64,000 nt of DNA from Macrocystis pyrifera (GCA_031763025.1 JASSKH010000023.1:5917501-5981500); one strand, 5' to 3'. Shown: positions 11,279-21,129, counted from the stretch's first letter. A program made the numbers and translations. Notes: a model not told the origin generated them from the sequence alone.

Positions 11279-11383
11279 TTGCGGGGGTCCATAGTTAACG
11301 GGACCAATTTTTGTTAGTAAAAATAGGTAAATGTATAGGTTGTCATGTATACCATAGGTCATATTAACTATGGACCCCTGTAC
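11279..11383 (-). mobile_element. Family A MITE, copy A6, nested in hAT copy 1
   Basis: Flanked by TA. hAT copy 2 reads straight through as ATGTTAGTACGTTACC near 26466, giving an empty site that defines the TA duplication. Confidence 0.85.
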
Positions 11384-11468
11384 TAGTACGTTACCACGTT
11401 CCTGTGTTAGGCCCCATAAAGTAGATAAGTGTTATCCGAGTGTTACGTTATCGAGGTGTGGAAGTTTG

Positions 11469-12600
11469 ATCACTCAAGTGCGTCAGCGATAATAATATAA
11501 GTGCAATATTTGGTATCGATGTCCATCAGCCGAGCCCCGGGTCACCAGGCGTCTGTCGCTCATCATTGTCGCTCATTATTCTTCCCTCTGACTATTGCTC
11601 ACATTCCCGTCGGGGATTCGTCCAACATGTGTTACGGGCCCTTGGCATCCAAAACTGCCATCAAATTTGGAGTGCGGGGCCTTAAGCGTCGACGGCGGTA
11701 ATCTAGCCGCCGGAGAAAACCCCCTTGTATCATACGTACGATTATCCAATTTTTCCGAAAGCATCAACGTACACAAGTTGGCGACAGCAGCAGTCAGTTA
11801 TATACAAACATCTTGGATATGCGAATAATCGTGTGCCTCTACTATTATAATAGCAGCATTCACATTTCATCCGGTAGGATATTTCCGGGATTTTTTTTTT
11901 TCGGGGAAATTTGCAGTCACTACACGTAATAGTGTGAGGGGGGGGGGGGGAATCGTGGTCCGCAGGTTCGGAAAAACGGATCAATTAAACAAACAAAAAG
12001 CGATAGCGGCGCAGTCGCACTTCTCGCCCGTTAATTTTGGGGGGGGCGTACTCATTTGTTGCTTGCCTTAGTCATTTGACCATTGACCACGCATCCCTTT
12101 CGAGACGGAGCACCGTTCCTACTCCTAATAGAGACACCTCCAACAATTGGGCGCTCATTACGTTGTTTCCATATATTACATAGAAACTTTTTGCTAATCT
12201 CATCCCCGTTTTTTTGGGGGGGGGTCTATAAAGGGTCCGTTTGTCAGGGTAGGGGTTATAGGGGTTGGGTCGGTTCTACGAACAGCCCGCAACCAACGAA
12301 CAGCCCGACTGCTGGAAGACCTCACCAGACGATTGGTTATTGGTCCTCATATGCGTTGCGACAAGACAACACACCACACCCCATGGGACGATTTTCAGAG
12401 CCAATTAATTCTCTCTTTAAAAAAAACAGGAGGTTTGTACACATCGATACACGCCGGCTTTGGGGAGAGATCTCGTTGAGATAGTTTTCATAGAGGCGTC
12501 GCTCGGCGTTTGCACCCTCCCCGCTGTCGAGGAAAAAGCAGCTTTGGAAACCGTCCTCCGAGGGGGTGTGTTATCTTTTACACCACGTGCGATACAGATA
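11469..12600. other. Unassigned non-coding stretch
   Basis: Short G and A homopolymers and short open frames without recognisable motifs. Nothing supportable. Confidence 0.35.
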
Positions 12601-13087
12601 GTCAGTATGCGGCAATACTTACCGCTATGTTCGGTACCTGGTAGGTCGTAAATAGTAGACGAGAGAATGAAATGTTTACGAAATCTCCAAAACTCAACAG
12701 AGCCATCATCGTGTGTTTAGCAGCTCGTAAATAGAGAATACTGGTAGCACGAGATATCAAAACTTGGTACCAGGTAGGTAGAGCAATCATTGTGTAGCAG
12801 TACGCGTCACGCGAGCGCACGTCGGAGGAGCGAGAGCAGGCAGCACGAGCACAAACGCACTCCTGTACGCCGCCTGACTTGCATGCATCTACTGGTATGA
12901 TATACCTGGTAACAGCGTTGTTTGTTCATTCGGCGCCCACGCGAACCCAGCACCGCAAGGCGATGCGGCAGGTCGACCTGGACTACGAGTGCTTGCTCTG
13001 CGTTTGGAGGCATGCAGCTACATTGTGATTCGATCATCATTCGTCCATTCGTTTCAGTTGTATGCTATTGGCGGGGGAAAGGAGGGG

Positions 13088-13190
13088 GCGGGGGCGGGGG
13101 CGGTGTACTCATGTCGTGCATGGTCGTAGTCGTACACATGACCACTGACCCTCACATCCCTGCAAAGCCAGGGCGGTCGACGGCATATTG
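13088..13190 (-). repeat. Family E repeat, 3' terminal fragment
   Basis: G-rich tail followed by GGTGTACTCATG and CATGGTCGTAGTCGTA, as in other E copies read on the minus strand. Confidence 0.65.
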
Positions 13191-13399
13191 TATGGCACCC
13201 CGTTAGTGTTTAGATTAGAGACTGCGTTGTGGACCGTTGCATCGAAGAAGGCGGGCAAGTGGTACCGGGGGTCCTGGAAGCAGCCGAACGGTTCATGGTC
13301 AATTGGGGAAACGATGAGGCGGAGCTGAGCAGACAGCGCTATGCATCCTTTGTGGGTGGTGCCGTATGCAATGCGAAGGGGGGGGGGGCAACAATCGCA

Positions 13400-13530
13400 A
13401 GGAAAACGCGGTTGACGAAAGTAGGAAGGAGACAGCCGACAGGGCAGCAAGGCACCAGGCCGACTATTAATAGCAGGGAGAACCTGTCTATATAGCCCAC
13501 TCGTACCGCAAACCCCTGCGGCTGCGCCCG
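13400..13530 (-). repeat. Family H repeat, copy 2, with a TATTAATA insert
   Basis: Matches 7375-7550 inverted. At 13467 it reads GACTATTAATAGCAGGG where the copy at 18395 reads GGCTAGCAGGG. Confidence 0.7.
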
Positions 13531-13599
13531 ATGCGACCCGGTTGTGCTTTGGTTTTGCTTTTAATTTTTTCATTTTGTTTTGCTTTTGATTTTGGACGA

Positions 13600-13790
13600 C
13601 GAGCCTGTTTTGTTTGTTTTTGGACCGCCTGATGCATCCTCTTCGGGGGTGGGGCACGGTTGACGGAAGCAGGAAGGAGGGGACAGGCAGGACAGCAAGG
13701 TACCAGACTGACTAGTAGGTAAAACCTGTCTAGATGCTACTCCTACCCGTACCACAAACTGCTGCGGCTGCCTGGAGAGTGCTTTTTGTT
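13600..13790 (-). repeat. Family H repeat, copy 3
   Basis: CAGCAAGGTACCAGACTGAC and CCGTACCACAAACTGCTG match copies 2 and 4. Confidence 0.65.
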
Positions 13791-13835
13791 TCGTTTTGTT
13801 GTGCTTCAGCTTTTGCCTGTTCTTTTAGGTTCGTA

Positions 13836-13941
13836 TTACCGGGGGGCATAGTAAACAGGACCTACGGTACACACAAAAACCTACATATTTACCTATTTTT
13901 ATCAACCATATTTGGTCCTATTTACTATGGTCCCCCCGTAA
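13836..13941 (+). mobile_element. Family A MITE, copy A7
   Basis: Arms GGGGGGCATAGTAAACAGGA and TCCTATTTACTATGGTCCCC, TA on both sides. Confidence 0.8.
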
Positions 13942-14059
13942 TAGTCATATTCCGGCAATATGTCGTGTTTTTTTTTTGTTGCTTGTTTCTTGCGTTGTCT
14001 GCCACATCTTTCTGAGCGGCACGACACGTTTTTCGGCAGAGGGTCGTTCACCGATTTTT

Positions 14060-14362
14060 TTCCTTTGTTTCTTCTTTCGATTTCTCTTTTGTAGAGTTAA
14101 GTATGTTGTGCCTGTCGTATATTGTATGATGCCATAAGGCATTGCACTACTATCAATATTAATACTGATCCACTCTGCTTACTGCATTACAACGTACTGT
14201 AGTATACCTGTGTCGTATTAATAGTTTCATTACAGTGTATTAATAGTGTATGTGTCGCATTATAGTTTTGTGACCCAAGAGCTTGTATCTCTCTAGGAAT
14301 GAAGAATCAGCACGGACACTGGTTGCGCTGGACGTCGGCGGGTAGAAAGAACGGTTCATTTT
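14060..14362 (-). repeat. Family D repeat
   Basis: Complete in minus sense, from ACCGTTCTTTCTACCCG to the A-rich tail (T-rich here). It carries extra TATTAATA words at 14154, 14217 and 14238. Confidence 0.6.
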
Positions 14363-14364
14363 CA

Positions 14365-14480
14365 CCGACTAGGCGGGCATTGCTTGCACCAAGCGCGAAG
14401 CGCCGTGAGGTGTTCGGCGAGTCGCATGAAGGGAGAACTTGCATTCTACCAGAAACCGCTTGTGTGGGAGGTGATATATG
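14365..14480 (-). repeat. Family E repeat, internal fragment
   Basis: TTTTCACCGACTAGGCGGGC and GCGCCGTGAGGTGTTCGGCG match E copies at 34735 and 28520. Confidence 0.7.
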
Positions 14481-14997
14481 GTAGGGCGGTGGATCGACAG
14501 ACGGCAGATCATGAATCATGAAGGGGGGTTGACTATTAACACTACGACGAGAAAGAGGGCGGGAGGGGGCACGCGCTCGAAAGCACGCCAGAGAGCATCA
14601 ACAATTTACTCGTACGAGCACGTAGTCGGTGCTGTACGAGTGCCACCAAACATACATTGGCAGCAGCGGTAGAACTGCCCGCGCAGCATGCTGAGGCGCA
14701 CTCCCTCAGATATGCCCGCATGCCCGCATAAAAACGATGCCGTTTCGATTCAATGAAGTATACCTGGTATAGGGTTTAGTCACGAGACTGTAGGAATGTT
14801 TTTCCCCATGGCAATGTTTTTTTCGGTTTCGGCTATTAACGGTGGCCATCATCACCCCGATCGGAAACAGTCATAACCCTGCCCAGAGGCCTGCTTGGTT
14901 GGTGTGTCGTGGGGTCGTAAAGTGCTTGGAAGGGCTCTCTTTGCTGTGCGGGCACATCTAAGGAACTTCGCCTGCACGGGCAGATCTACGACAGCTC

Positions 14998-15318
14998 ATC
15001 ACTTTCACTTTCCAGCCTACTGTAACTCGTAGGAGTTTTTGCCCTCAGCGATCTTCTGGACAAGCCGTGGTCACAGGTGTCGTCCCTTCCCCCCGTTACG
15101 TGCCTTTATATTTTTTGTCGCGCATAGGGTTTATTTAGCATTCCTACTGCTCGTCGATTTTCATCGAATGTAGCTAACTCATATGCTCTCCTCGCGCTTT
15201 CCGCTCATCATTTTTTTGGCAAGAAAAAGTCCCTACGAGCATGCACTCGGTGAGACTCGAACCCACGAAATTGATCTTGATAGGCACGCGGACCGCATAC
15301 CAAGCCACCGGGGACGCC
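14998..15318 (-). mobile_element. SINE copy S3, with tRNA-like head
   Basis: B-box complement at 15249-15263, A-box-like region at about 15300-15315. The body is as in S1 with small insertions, and the poly(A) has been lost. Confidence 0.75.
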
Positions 15319-15741
15319 GGGTATGGTCTTTGCAGAGGGTATATAGCGGATAGACGCTCGCTAGTCACACGAGAGCCAGCTATATACTTCGAAGTGTACG
15401 TGAAATCATGTATGTTTCGGGATCATGTGCTGTGATGTTGTTCCTTCGTACATACCTGGTACGTAGACTGGTAGAGCAGTGCAGAAGATATGCGAACACT
15501 GCTGCTAGCTGTGCTGGTGCGTACTACAGATTGTACTATAAAACGACCTTCAATAGTACAATTAGTATTCAGCTTCTGCGTCGTGTGTACGTAACTGCAT
15601 CATCCGTCTCTCGAAAAGCACCGCCATGAACCTTATCTCTTACTCTCTCCGCAGTTACAATCCCAAAGCAAGACGGAAACTACGCTCGGGGGCACAGCAC
15701 GCCGGATCCCAGCCAAACAGGAGCACCGACCCAAGACTCAC

Positions 15742-16207
15742 CAACCCCCAGAGCTGGGGCTTTGTCCGCTAAGTAGTACACGTCGGTAAATTTCGTCCCC
15801 TCCGCATACTCGCACTTAGCGGCACGCCCACCAGCAGAATCGACCGCCACCGTCGCCGCAACAGCAGCGGCGGCGGCCGTCGCTGCCGCGGCCGCCGCGC
15901 GCAAGAGCGCAAAGGATCTCTCTCTCTCGCCTCCTTCTCCGTTCTGGGAGCTCCAAGCGGCAGGGGCCCAAAAATGTTGGCTACTGCTACAGCCCTCCTC
16001 CAAAAGCAAGCATCGGTGCGCTGCACTACTGCTGCCGTGGCTGTGTTGTTGAGAGCAGCAAAAACGCAACTGGTCCGCGTGTTTGGCGCTGCGCGAGGCG
16101 GCCGGATTCAACCTGGCGAACTCGGGGACGCGCGGTGCCGACTGACGGATACCACACAAGGCCGCGGGCGACGTGCTGCGCAGTGCGCTGCGAAGCGCCC
16201 TCTTCAT
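15742..16207 (-). CDS. First exon of a probable mitochondrial precursor protein, function unknown
   Basis: The exon starts at an ATG at 16207 and runs to a strong donor (GTGAGT at 15741-15736), ending in phase 1 after about 155 codons. The N-terminus (MKRALRSALRSTSPAALCGI...) is rich in Arg, Ser and Ala with no acidic residue in the first ~27, typical of a mitochondrial targeting sequence. Around residues 98-120 an Ala-rich hydrophobic stretch (AAAAAATAAAAAVAATVAV) could be a membrane span or a run insertion. It is followed by a Cys-containing, more ordinary segment ending LADKAPALGV. I recognise no domain. Later exons would lie below 15736, where none can be identified. It is transcribed divergently from the gene at 16393 with 185 bp between start codons, so a shared promoter is plausible. 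An uninterrupted frame extends to a stop at 15680, but the perfect donor argues for splicing. Confidence 0.5.
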
Positions 16208-16392
16208 GTCGTCAGCTTGTCGTAAGAGTACCGACTCTTCTGCTGTGTCCTGCGGTGTCTCTCACGCCTCTCTCTCACGTCCAAGCTTCCCGATAAAAAA
16301 CGCCAGATAATACAACTGAACTCCGTCGTGTGGTGTTTTATTTCTCGCAACGAGCAAGTGCAAGCGTCCACCGTGGGACAGACACCGGCGCT
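16208..16392. promoter_or_regulatory. Divergent intergenic region, putative bidirectional promoter
   Basis: 185 bp between two outward-facing start codons, with CT-rich runs (CTCTCTCAC) and a CGATAAAAAACG A/T segment. No canonical TATA element is assigned. The call is inferred from gene layout only. Confidence 0.4.
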
Positions 16393-16613
16393 ATGAACGT
16401 GCTGCGTGGGGCGAAGAACTATGTCACGGGAGCGCTGGGCCTGCGATCCTCAGGAGAAACCAGGTAGCTCTCAACCCGTGCCTTTTTGAGTGCGCCCTCC
16501 CGGAAAGACTCCACCCCTCTTTCGTATACAACAAAGAAAAACTCAAAATCTCTCTCTTTCTTTCACTCTTGCAGGCTCGCTCACAAAGAATCTCGAAAGT
16601 ACAACCAACCTTG
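16393..16613 (+). CDS. First two exons of an unrecognised gene, divergent from 16207
   Basis: Exon 1 is 16393-16463, starting ATGAACGTG and ending CCAG before GTAGCT. Intron 1 is 16464-16574 (111 bp) and ends in a textbook pyrimidine tract and acceptor (TTTCACTCTTGCAG). Exon 2 is only 39 bp (16575-16613), followed by donor GTGAGT. Spliced, the protein begins MNVLRGAKNYVTGALGLRSS and continues GETRLAHKESRKYNQP. The N-terminus could form an amphipathic helix. I do not recognise the family, and a faint resemblance to epsin N-termini is too weak to use. Phases agree across both junctions (2, then 2), which is the main reason to believe the model. Later exons are not found, and the next 300 bp lead into a MITE. 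Confidence 0.5.
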
Positions 16614-16909
16614 GTGAGTCCTCCTATTTTAATCAGTAGTAGTTAATAACAGGTAATGGTCATTGGGGAACATTGTTGCAGCGACAGCATGTTGACGTGC
16701 TTCCAAGCCTTCCCGAAGCCACGATGCGTACTGCATCAGTGGTAGGCGGCCGGTGTTTTTGCCTTCTACTGTGGTATGTCTCTCTCCTTCCTGCGATACG
16801 AAATGTTCGCTAGGCGTGTTTGTATGTGTGTGGAACTGGCGAGCACGCTCATCTTTCTGCTTTTGTATACACAAGTATACTCCGTGTATCTGTTGCATAG
16901 ATGGTAGGC

Positions 16910-17011
16910 GGGGGGACCATAGTAATCAGGACCCATCGTGTATACAAAAACCTATATATTGCAGTATTTTTTTCAAGCATAATTGGTCCTGATTACTATG
17001 TTCCCACGTAA
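16910..17011 (+). mobile_element. Family A-like MITE, AATCAGGACC subfamily
   Basis: Arms GGACCATAGTAATCAGGACC and GGTCCTGATTACTATGTTCC, second member with 3770-3860. Here the central AAAAACCTATATATT is retained, linking it to family A. Confidence 0.75.
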
Positions 17012-17164
17012 TACCATTAATAGTGTGCTACAACCGCTTTATACCCAGCAAGTCGATCTATCGCTCTGTGGTCTCTCATCCGATCTGCGATACAGGATCA
17101 TGGATACGAAGCATGGTATGATATGATTTCGTCTTCATCCTTGTTTCAAGTTGAATTTCTCATG

Positions 17165-17345
17165 TATGTGAGTGTTCTTCGCGTTAAACCAAACCGTTCT
17201 TTCTACCCGTCTCGACATCCAGCACAACCAGTGTCCTTGCCGATTCTTCAATCCTAGAGAGATACGTACAGGGTCTGTGGTCACAAAGCTACGCCACAGA
17301 GATACTACTGCTGTCAGCTGTTGTAGAGTGTTATCAGTAAGCAGA
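17165..17345 (+). repeat. Family D repeat, 5' part
   Basis: GTTCTTTCTACCCGTC, CATCCAGCACAACCAGTGTC and GATTCTTCAATCCTAGAG as in the reference copy. Confidence 0.65.
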
Positions 17346-17360
17346 GTAGATTGTCATGTC

Positions 17361-17700
17361 GTAATGGTCCCCGGTGGCTTGGTAGGTGGTCCGCGAGCCT
17401 ATCAAGATCAATTTAGTGAGTTCGAGTCTCACCGAGTGCATGCTCATAGGGACTTTTTCTTGCATATAATTGATTAGCGGAAAGCGCGAGAGCGTGAGTT
17501 AGCTGTACATTCGATGAAAATCGACGAGCAGTGGGAATGCTGAACCCTATGCGCGATAAAAACTAAAGGCACGTACTGGGGGGGAGAAGGGACGACACCT
17601 GTGACCACGGCTTGTCCAGAAGATCGTCGAGGGTAAAACCTCCTACGAGTGGGCTGGAAAGTAACAGTGATGATAAAAAAAAAAAAAATAAATAAAAAAA
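17361..17700 (+). mobile_element. SINE copy S4, full length, forward
   Basis: Head with GGTGGCTTGGTAGGTGG (A-box-like) and GAGTTCGAGTCTCACC (B box, about 17418-17433), a body identical in order to S1, and a poly(A) tail from 17675. Best copy for deriving a consensus, as it is on the plus strand. Confidence 0.8.
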
Positions 17701-18284
17701 AGGATAAGACAGGCACGACGTACACATTATATGAGAGAGAAAACAAATCGAGAGGAAAAAGAACGAAGTACGAGTAGTTTGATGCATTTTTTTATCAATC
17801 ACCTGGTAAATATTAAAAGGTACCCAGAGGGTAACAACTGATTTGAGCTCCAATGCATCAAGCAACACGTGGTACACAAGTAGTCGTATTAATATTAATA
17901 GCAGTTCTCTCTGTTCCGGTGCTGCTGTTCACCCAGGGTACACAGCAGCAGTACTGCTGTAGTAGCACGGTTTAATGTGAAGAACACACACACGTCATGC
18001 CCAGTGCTCCCAATAATGGCGTTTCTGCCGCTGAAGGATGCACGGTACCTCTTGAGGAGGCACGGTGCACGATACGAGAAGTAGCAATATCTCTCAGACT
18101 ACCACCATCGCACCACCGCTCAATTCGTCCCAGCACCACCCACTCTACTCGTGCACGTCCTACACCTACGAGTATATTGTATGAGCCCATAGGTTACGTG
18201 CACCCCGCCACGTATTGGCACACTTTCACGGGTTGTGAAAAAGAAGAAACGCCTTCTATTCATACTGCTGCTGTGGGTGGTTGA

Positions 18285-18470
18285 CCAGCCTGCTTTGCTT
18301 GTTTCGTATTGTCTGGCGCATCTCTGGGGTGCGAGCATAGTTGACGAACGCAGGACGGAGACGGCAGACAGGTTATTAATAGCAAGGTATCAGGCCGGCT
18401 AGCAGGGAGAACCTGGCTATGCTACTCGTACCACAAACTGCTAGGCTACCTGGAGGGTGCTTTGTGCTTC
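18285..18470 (-). repeat. Family H repeat, copy 4, with a TATTAATA insert
   Basis: GACAGGTTATTAATAGCAAGG at 18375 corresponds to a TA in the other copies (GACAGGGTAGCAAGG in reverse complement at 7440). Confidence 0.7.
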
Positions 18471-18549
18471 GGTTTTGCCTGTTATTTCCTCTGGTTCTCT
18501 ATTGGTATTATACTCGTGTTAGTAGCTCGTTCTGCCACGACGGATTTTT

Positions 18550-18835
18550 CTTTTTCTTTTTTCTTTTCTGTTTTTAGATTTGTTTCTTTGTTTTCCATTT
18601 TTCCTTCTGTTTTGTGTGTTTTGTTTCTTTTGTCGTCTCTATTTCATAGAATGTGTGTGTCGTGCCTGTCGTATCCAGTATGATGAACATAGCATTGCAT
18701 CGTCTACTCTTGCTTACCTGGTACTGCATAGTGTACGACCGCAGCTGTATGTATGTGGCGTAGTTTTGTGACCACAGAACTTGTATCTCTCTACGTACCA
18801 GGTATGAGTGAAGAATCGGCACGGACACTGGTTGT
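18550..18835 (-). repeat. Family D repeat, head-to-head partner
   Basis: A complete minus-strand D copy with a T-rich (A-tail) left end. A CGTACCAGGTATG insert interrupts its CTCTCTAGGA segment at 18790-18804. Confidence 0.7.
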
Positions 18836-19130
18836 GTGTTCTTCACATTAAACCGTTCTTTCTACCCGTCGACATCAAGCCAACCAGTGTCCGTGCCGAT
18901 TCTTCAATCCTAGAGAGTTACAAGTTATGTGGCCACAAAACTACGCCACAAGCAGTACGTACCAGGTATGCGATAACCACAGCAGTAGACAACAATGCAG
19001 TGCCCATGTCATCATACTGGATATAACTGGCACGACATGTACGTTATATAAAAGAGAGAAAACCACGAAAGAAAACAAAGAAAATATAGAAAACAAATCA
19101 AACGAGAAAATGCAAACAAACAAACAAACA
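18836..19130 (+). repeat. Family D repeat, head-to-head partner
   Basis: It starts at the point where the minus copy ends (TTCTTCACATTAAACCG), so the two 5' ends abut. It ends in a CAAA-rich tail at about 19118-19132. Confidence 0.7.
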
Positions 19131-19134
19131 AAAG

Positions 19135-19195
19135 TGCTGGATGTCGGCGGGTACATACGTAGAGAGAACGGTTTGATGTGAAGAACACACACATG
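19135..19195 (-). repeat. Family D repeat, 5' fragment
   Basis: GCTGGATGTCGGCGGGTA and AACGGTTTGATGTGAAGAAC, the complement of the D 5' end. Confidence 0.6.
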
Positions 19196-19296
19196 CACCT
19201 ACGAGTATGCACCTGGTACATATACCACCCACCACACCACAAACCATGCCGAGTACTGCAGATATAGTGTTCCTTACAAGCGCTACGGTACGGCAA

Positions 19297-19529
19297 TACG
19301 AGGGACCATGGTTAGTAGGACCTATGGTATACATAAAAACCTATATATTTACCTATTCTACTAACAATATTTGGTCCTACCGGGGGGGAGAAGGGACGAC
19401 ACCTGTAACCACGGCTTGTGCCAGAAGATCGTCGAGGGTAACACCTCGTACGAGTGGGCTGGGAAGTAAAAGTGATGGATAGTAAAAAAAAAAAAAAAAA
19501 AAAAAAAAAACTACTATGGTCCTGCGTAA
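19297..19529 (+). mobile_element. Family A MITE, copy A8, split by a SINE
   Basis: The left part runs to TTTGGTCCTAC at 19380. The right part resumes CTACTATGGTCCTGCG at 19511. CTAC at both edges is the target duplication of the SINE fragment. Confidence 0.85.
19381..19510 (+). mobile_element. SINE copy S5, 5'-truncated, inside a MITE
   Basis: The last ~105 bp of the SINE body plus about 26 A residues, inserted in copy A8 with CTAC flanks. It shows the SINE moved after this MITE landed. Confidence 0.85.
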
Positions 19530-19764
19530 TAGTACTTCGTGCCGCCCTGCTGATTGTACATAGAAACTGCCCGTCTGCTGGATGGCATTGATTGATGGCA
19601 TACTGTTGGCCTACAGCAGTGGTAGAGCTTTCGATGTACCAGTAGACATGAGCATGATATGACCCTTGGGTAGTACCTGGTACAGCAGCAGCAGCAGTAT
19701 GTTGCTCCACGCGTTGCGCATATTTATTGAAAGTGTTCGTAGCATGTTGGAAGTGTTGAAATAA

Positions 19765-19995
19765 CGTGTCGTGGTTTATGTGACCACAGGCAGAGCTCGT
19801 ACCGCAGGGTATCTTCTCTGTTTTCCCTTTTAGGGCTGCAGTCCCGATTTGGGGACAAACTACTTGGGATTTGACTGGTTTGTCCCCAAAACTGGACTGT
19901 GGTCCTAACTGGTAAGATGAAGGACCGGCATGGACACTGGGTGTGCTGGACGTCGACGGGTAGAAATATCGGTTCAATGCCAAGAGCGCACACAT
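19765..19995 (-). repeat. Family D repeat, split by family B
   Basis: D sequence (GTGACCACAGG...GAGCTCGTACC) resumes after a B MITE with GGTAAGATGAAGGACCGGC. Confidence 0.6.
19829..19918. mobile_element. Family B MITE, copy B2, nested in D
   Basis: Inverted arms GGGCTGCAGTCCCGATTTGG and CCAAAACTGGACTGTGGTCC around an ACTTGGGATTTGACT loop. Confidence 0.75.
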
Positions 19996-20257
19996 GTACA
20001 TGGCGCATTTGGCATCTCTCGCTGATCGTCTGTGTTTTTGAGCCATGACCCCATTAATTAATTACCCTTAGTCTCATAGCCCTTCGTTGTGATTGTTGAA
20101 GCGTTACTCGGGAGCTCCAGAGGCGGGCACGGTACAAAAGTAGGCGTTGTCACAGGCACGCTTTTCGTTTACGGCGGTTCTACGTCATCTTTCCGTAGTC
20201 CGCACCTACCCCTGTGGGAATATGTGCTTGTATGCTGTGTGCTACTATCAAATACTA

Positions 20258-20364
20258 TTACGGGGGTCCATAGTTGATAGGATCTATGGTGTACATAAAA
20301 ACCTATATATTTACGTATTTTTTTACTAACAATATTTGGTCCTATTAACTATGGACCCCCGTAA
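20258..20364 (+). mobile_element. Family A MITE, copy A9
   Basis: Near-consensus copy, TTACGGGGGTCCATAG to TGGACCCCCGTAA, flanked by TA. Confidence 0.85.
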
Positions 20365-20376
20365 TATCAAACACTA

Positions 20377-20482
20377 TTACGGGGGACCATATTAAATAGG
20401 ACCTACGGTATACACAAACACCTATATATTTAGCCGTTTTTACGAAAAATATTTGGTCCTATTTACTATGGTCCCCCGTTAA
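20377..20482 (+). mobile_element. Family A MITE, copy A10
   Basis: Second copy in the same orientation, only about 12 bp after A9. Confidence 0.85.
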
Positions 20483-20701
20483 TACCAGACATTGGCCTAT
20501 GTATGACTGACTGCTGTGACCTTCCGGCGTGCATGTTCATATGTATTCATCCATTCATGGTACGGATACTTCATATTATGATGCCAGGTGCCTGTGTGCG
20601 AATTCTAAGAGAAAATGTGCGTTGCTTTCTGTAGGTACTACTGCAACCCCGTTTTTTGGGAGAAATAATACTTAGCAGTAGCTTAGAATAGATTTTTGCA
20701 G

Positions 20702-20857
20702 TGCTACGGGGAACCACAGTACGTGGGACCTACGGTACACGATTTTTGCAGTATTACGGGGGACCATAGTTGATAGGACCTACGGTACACACAAAAACCT
20801 ATATATTTACCTATTTTTACTAGCATTATTTGGTCCTAGTTACTGTGGTCCCCCGTA
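20702..20857 (+). mobile_element. Family A MITE, copy A11, with duplicated 5' end
   Basis: The full copy is 20754-20857. A 39-bp partial left end (20702-20740) precedes it, and both are led by GATTTTTGCAGT, so flank and MITE end were duplicated together. Confidence 0.8.
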
Positions 20858-20887
20858 GTAGTGAAAGGGTTGACTATTTCCCCTTTT

Positions 20888-20947
20888 TTAAAACTGCAGT
20901 AGTCCCGTTCTGTTGACAAACCGGTCAAAACGGGACTGCAGTCCTAA
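20888..20947. mobile_element. Family B MITE, copy B3, short
   Basis: Arms AAACTGCAGTAGTCCCGTTC and CAAAACGGGACTGCAGTCC, with a shortened loop. Confidence 0.7.
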
Positions 20948-21129
20948 GAGTAACCCCCTTTGGGAACCCCGAGATATATACCTAGCGACAAAAACAATGA
21001 CAACTGTTTGGTGTTTTCAACGTACACCAACGTATCAACGGTCTACGAGAAGCGCCTGGGATGTGGGGGCAGAAATTCGCAAAAGTTAGGATCATATTTC
21101 GGCGGTGCTGCTGTACGAGTACTACTGCT

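Larger units (their letters stand above)
9687..11468. mobile_element. hAT-like non-autonomous element, copy 1, with TSD
   Basis: The element spans 9695-11460. Its ends CACACCTCGGATAACGTAAC and (reverse complement) CACACCTCGATAACGTAAC are inverted, and 8-bp flanks GAAGCTTG / GAAGTTTG form a target-site duplication with one mismatch. Eight-base TSDs are typical of hAT transposons. The interior is built from GTAACA and its complement TGTTAC repeated dozens of times, and an internal inverted copy of the terminus sits at about 10670-10693. No transposase frame. Two family A MITEs are nested inside (10925-11033, 11279-11383). Confidence 0.75.

Noticed and set aside
16393-16613. Epsin/ENTH assignment
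   Set aside because: Only a vague N-terminal resemblance, and the diagnostic ENTH residues lie in exons not found.
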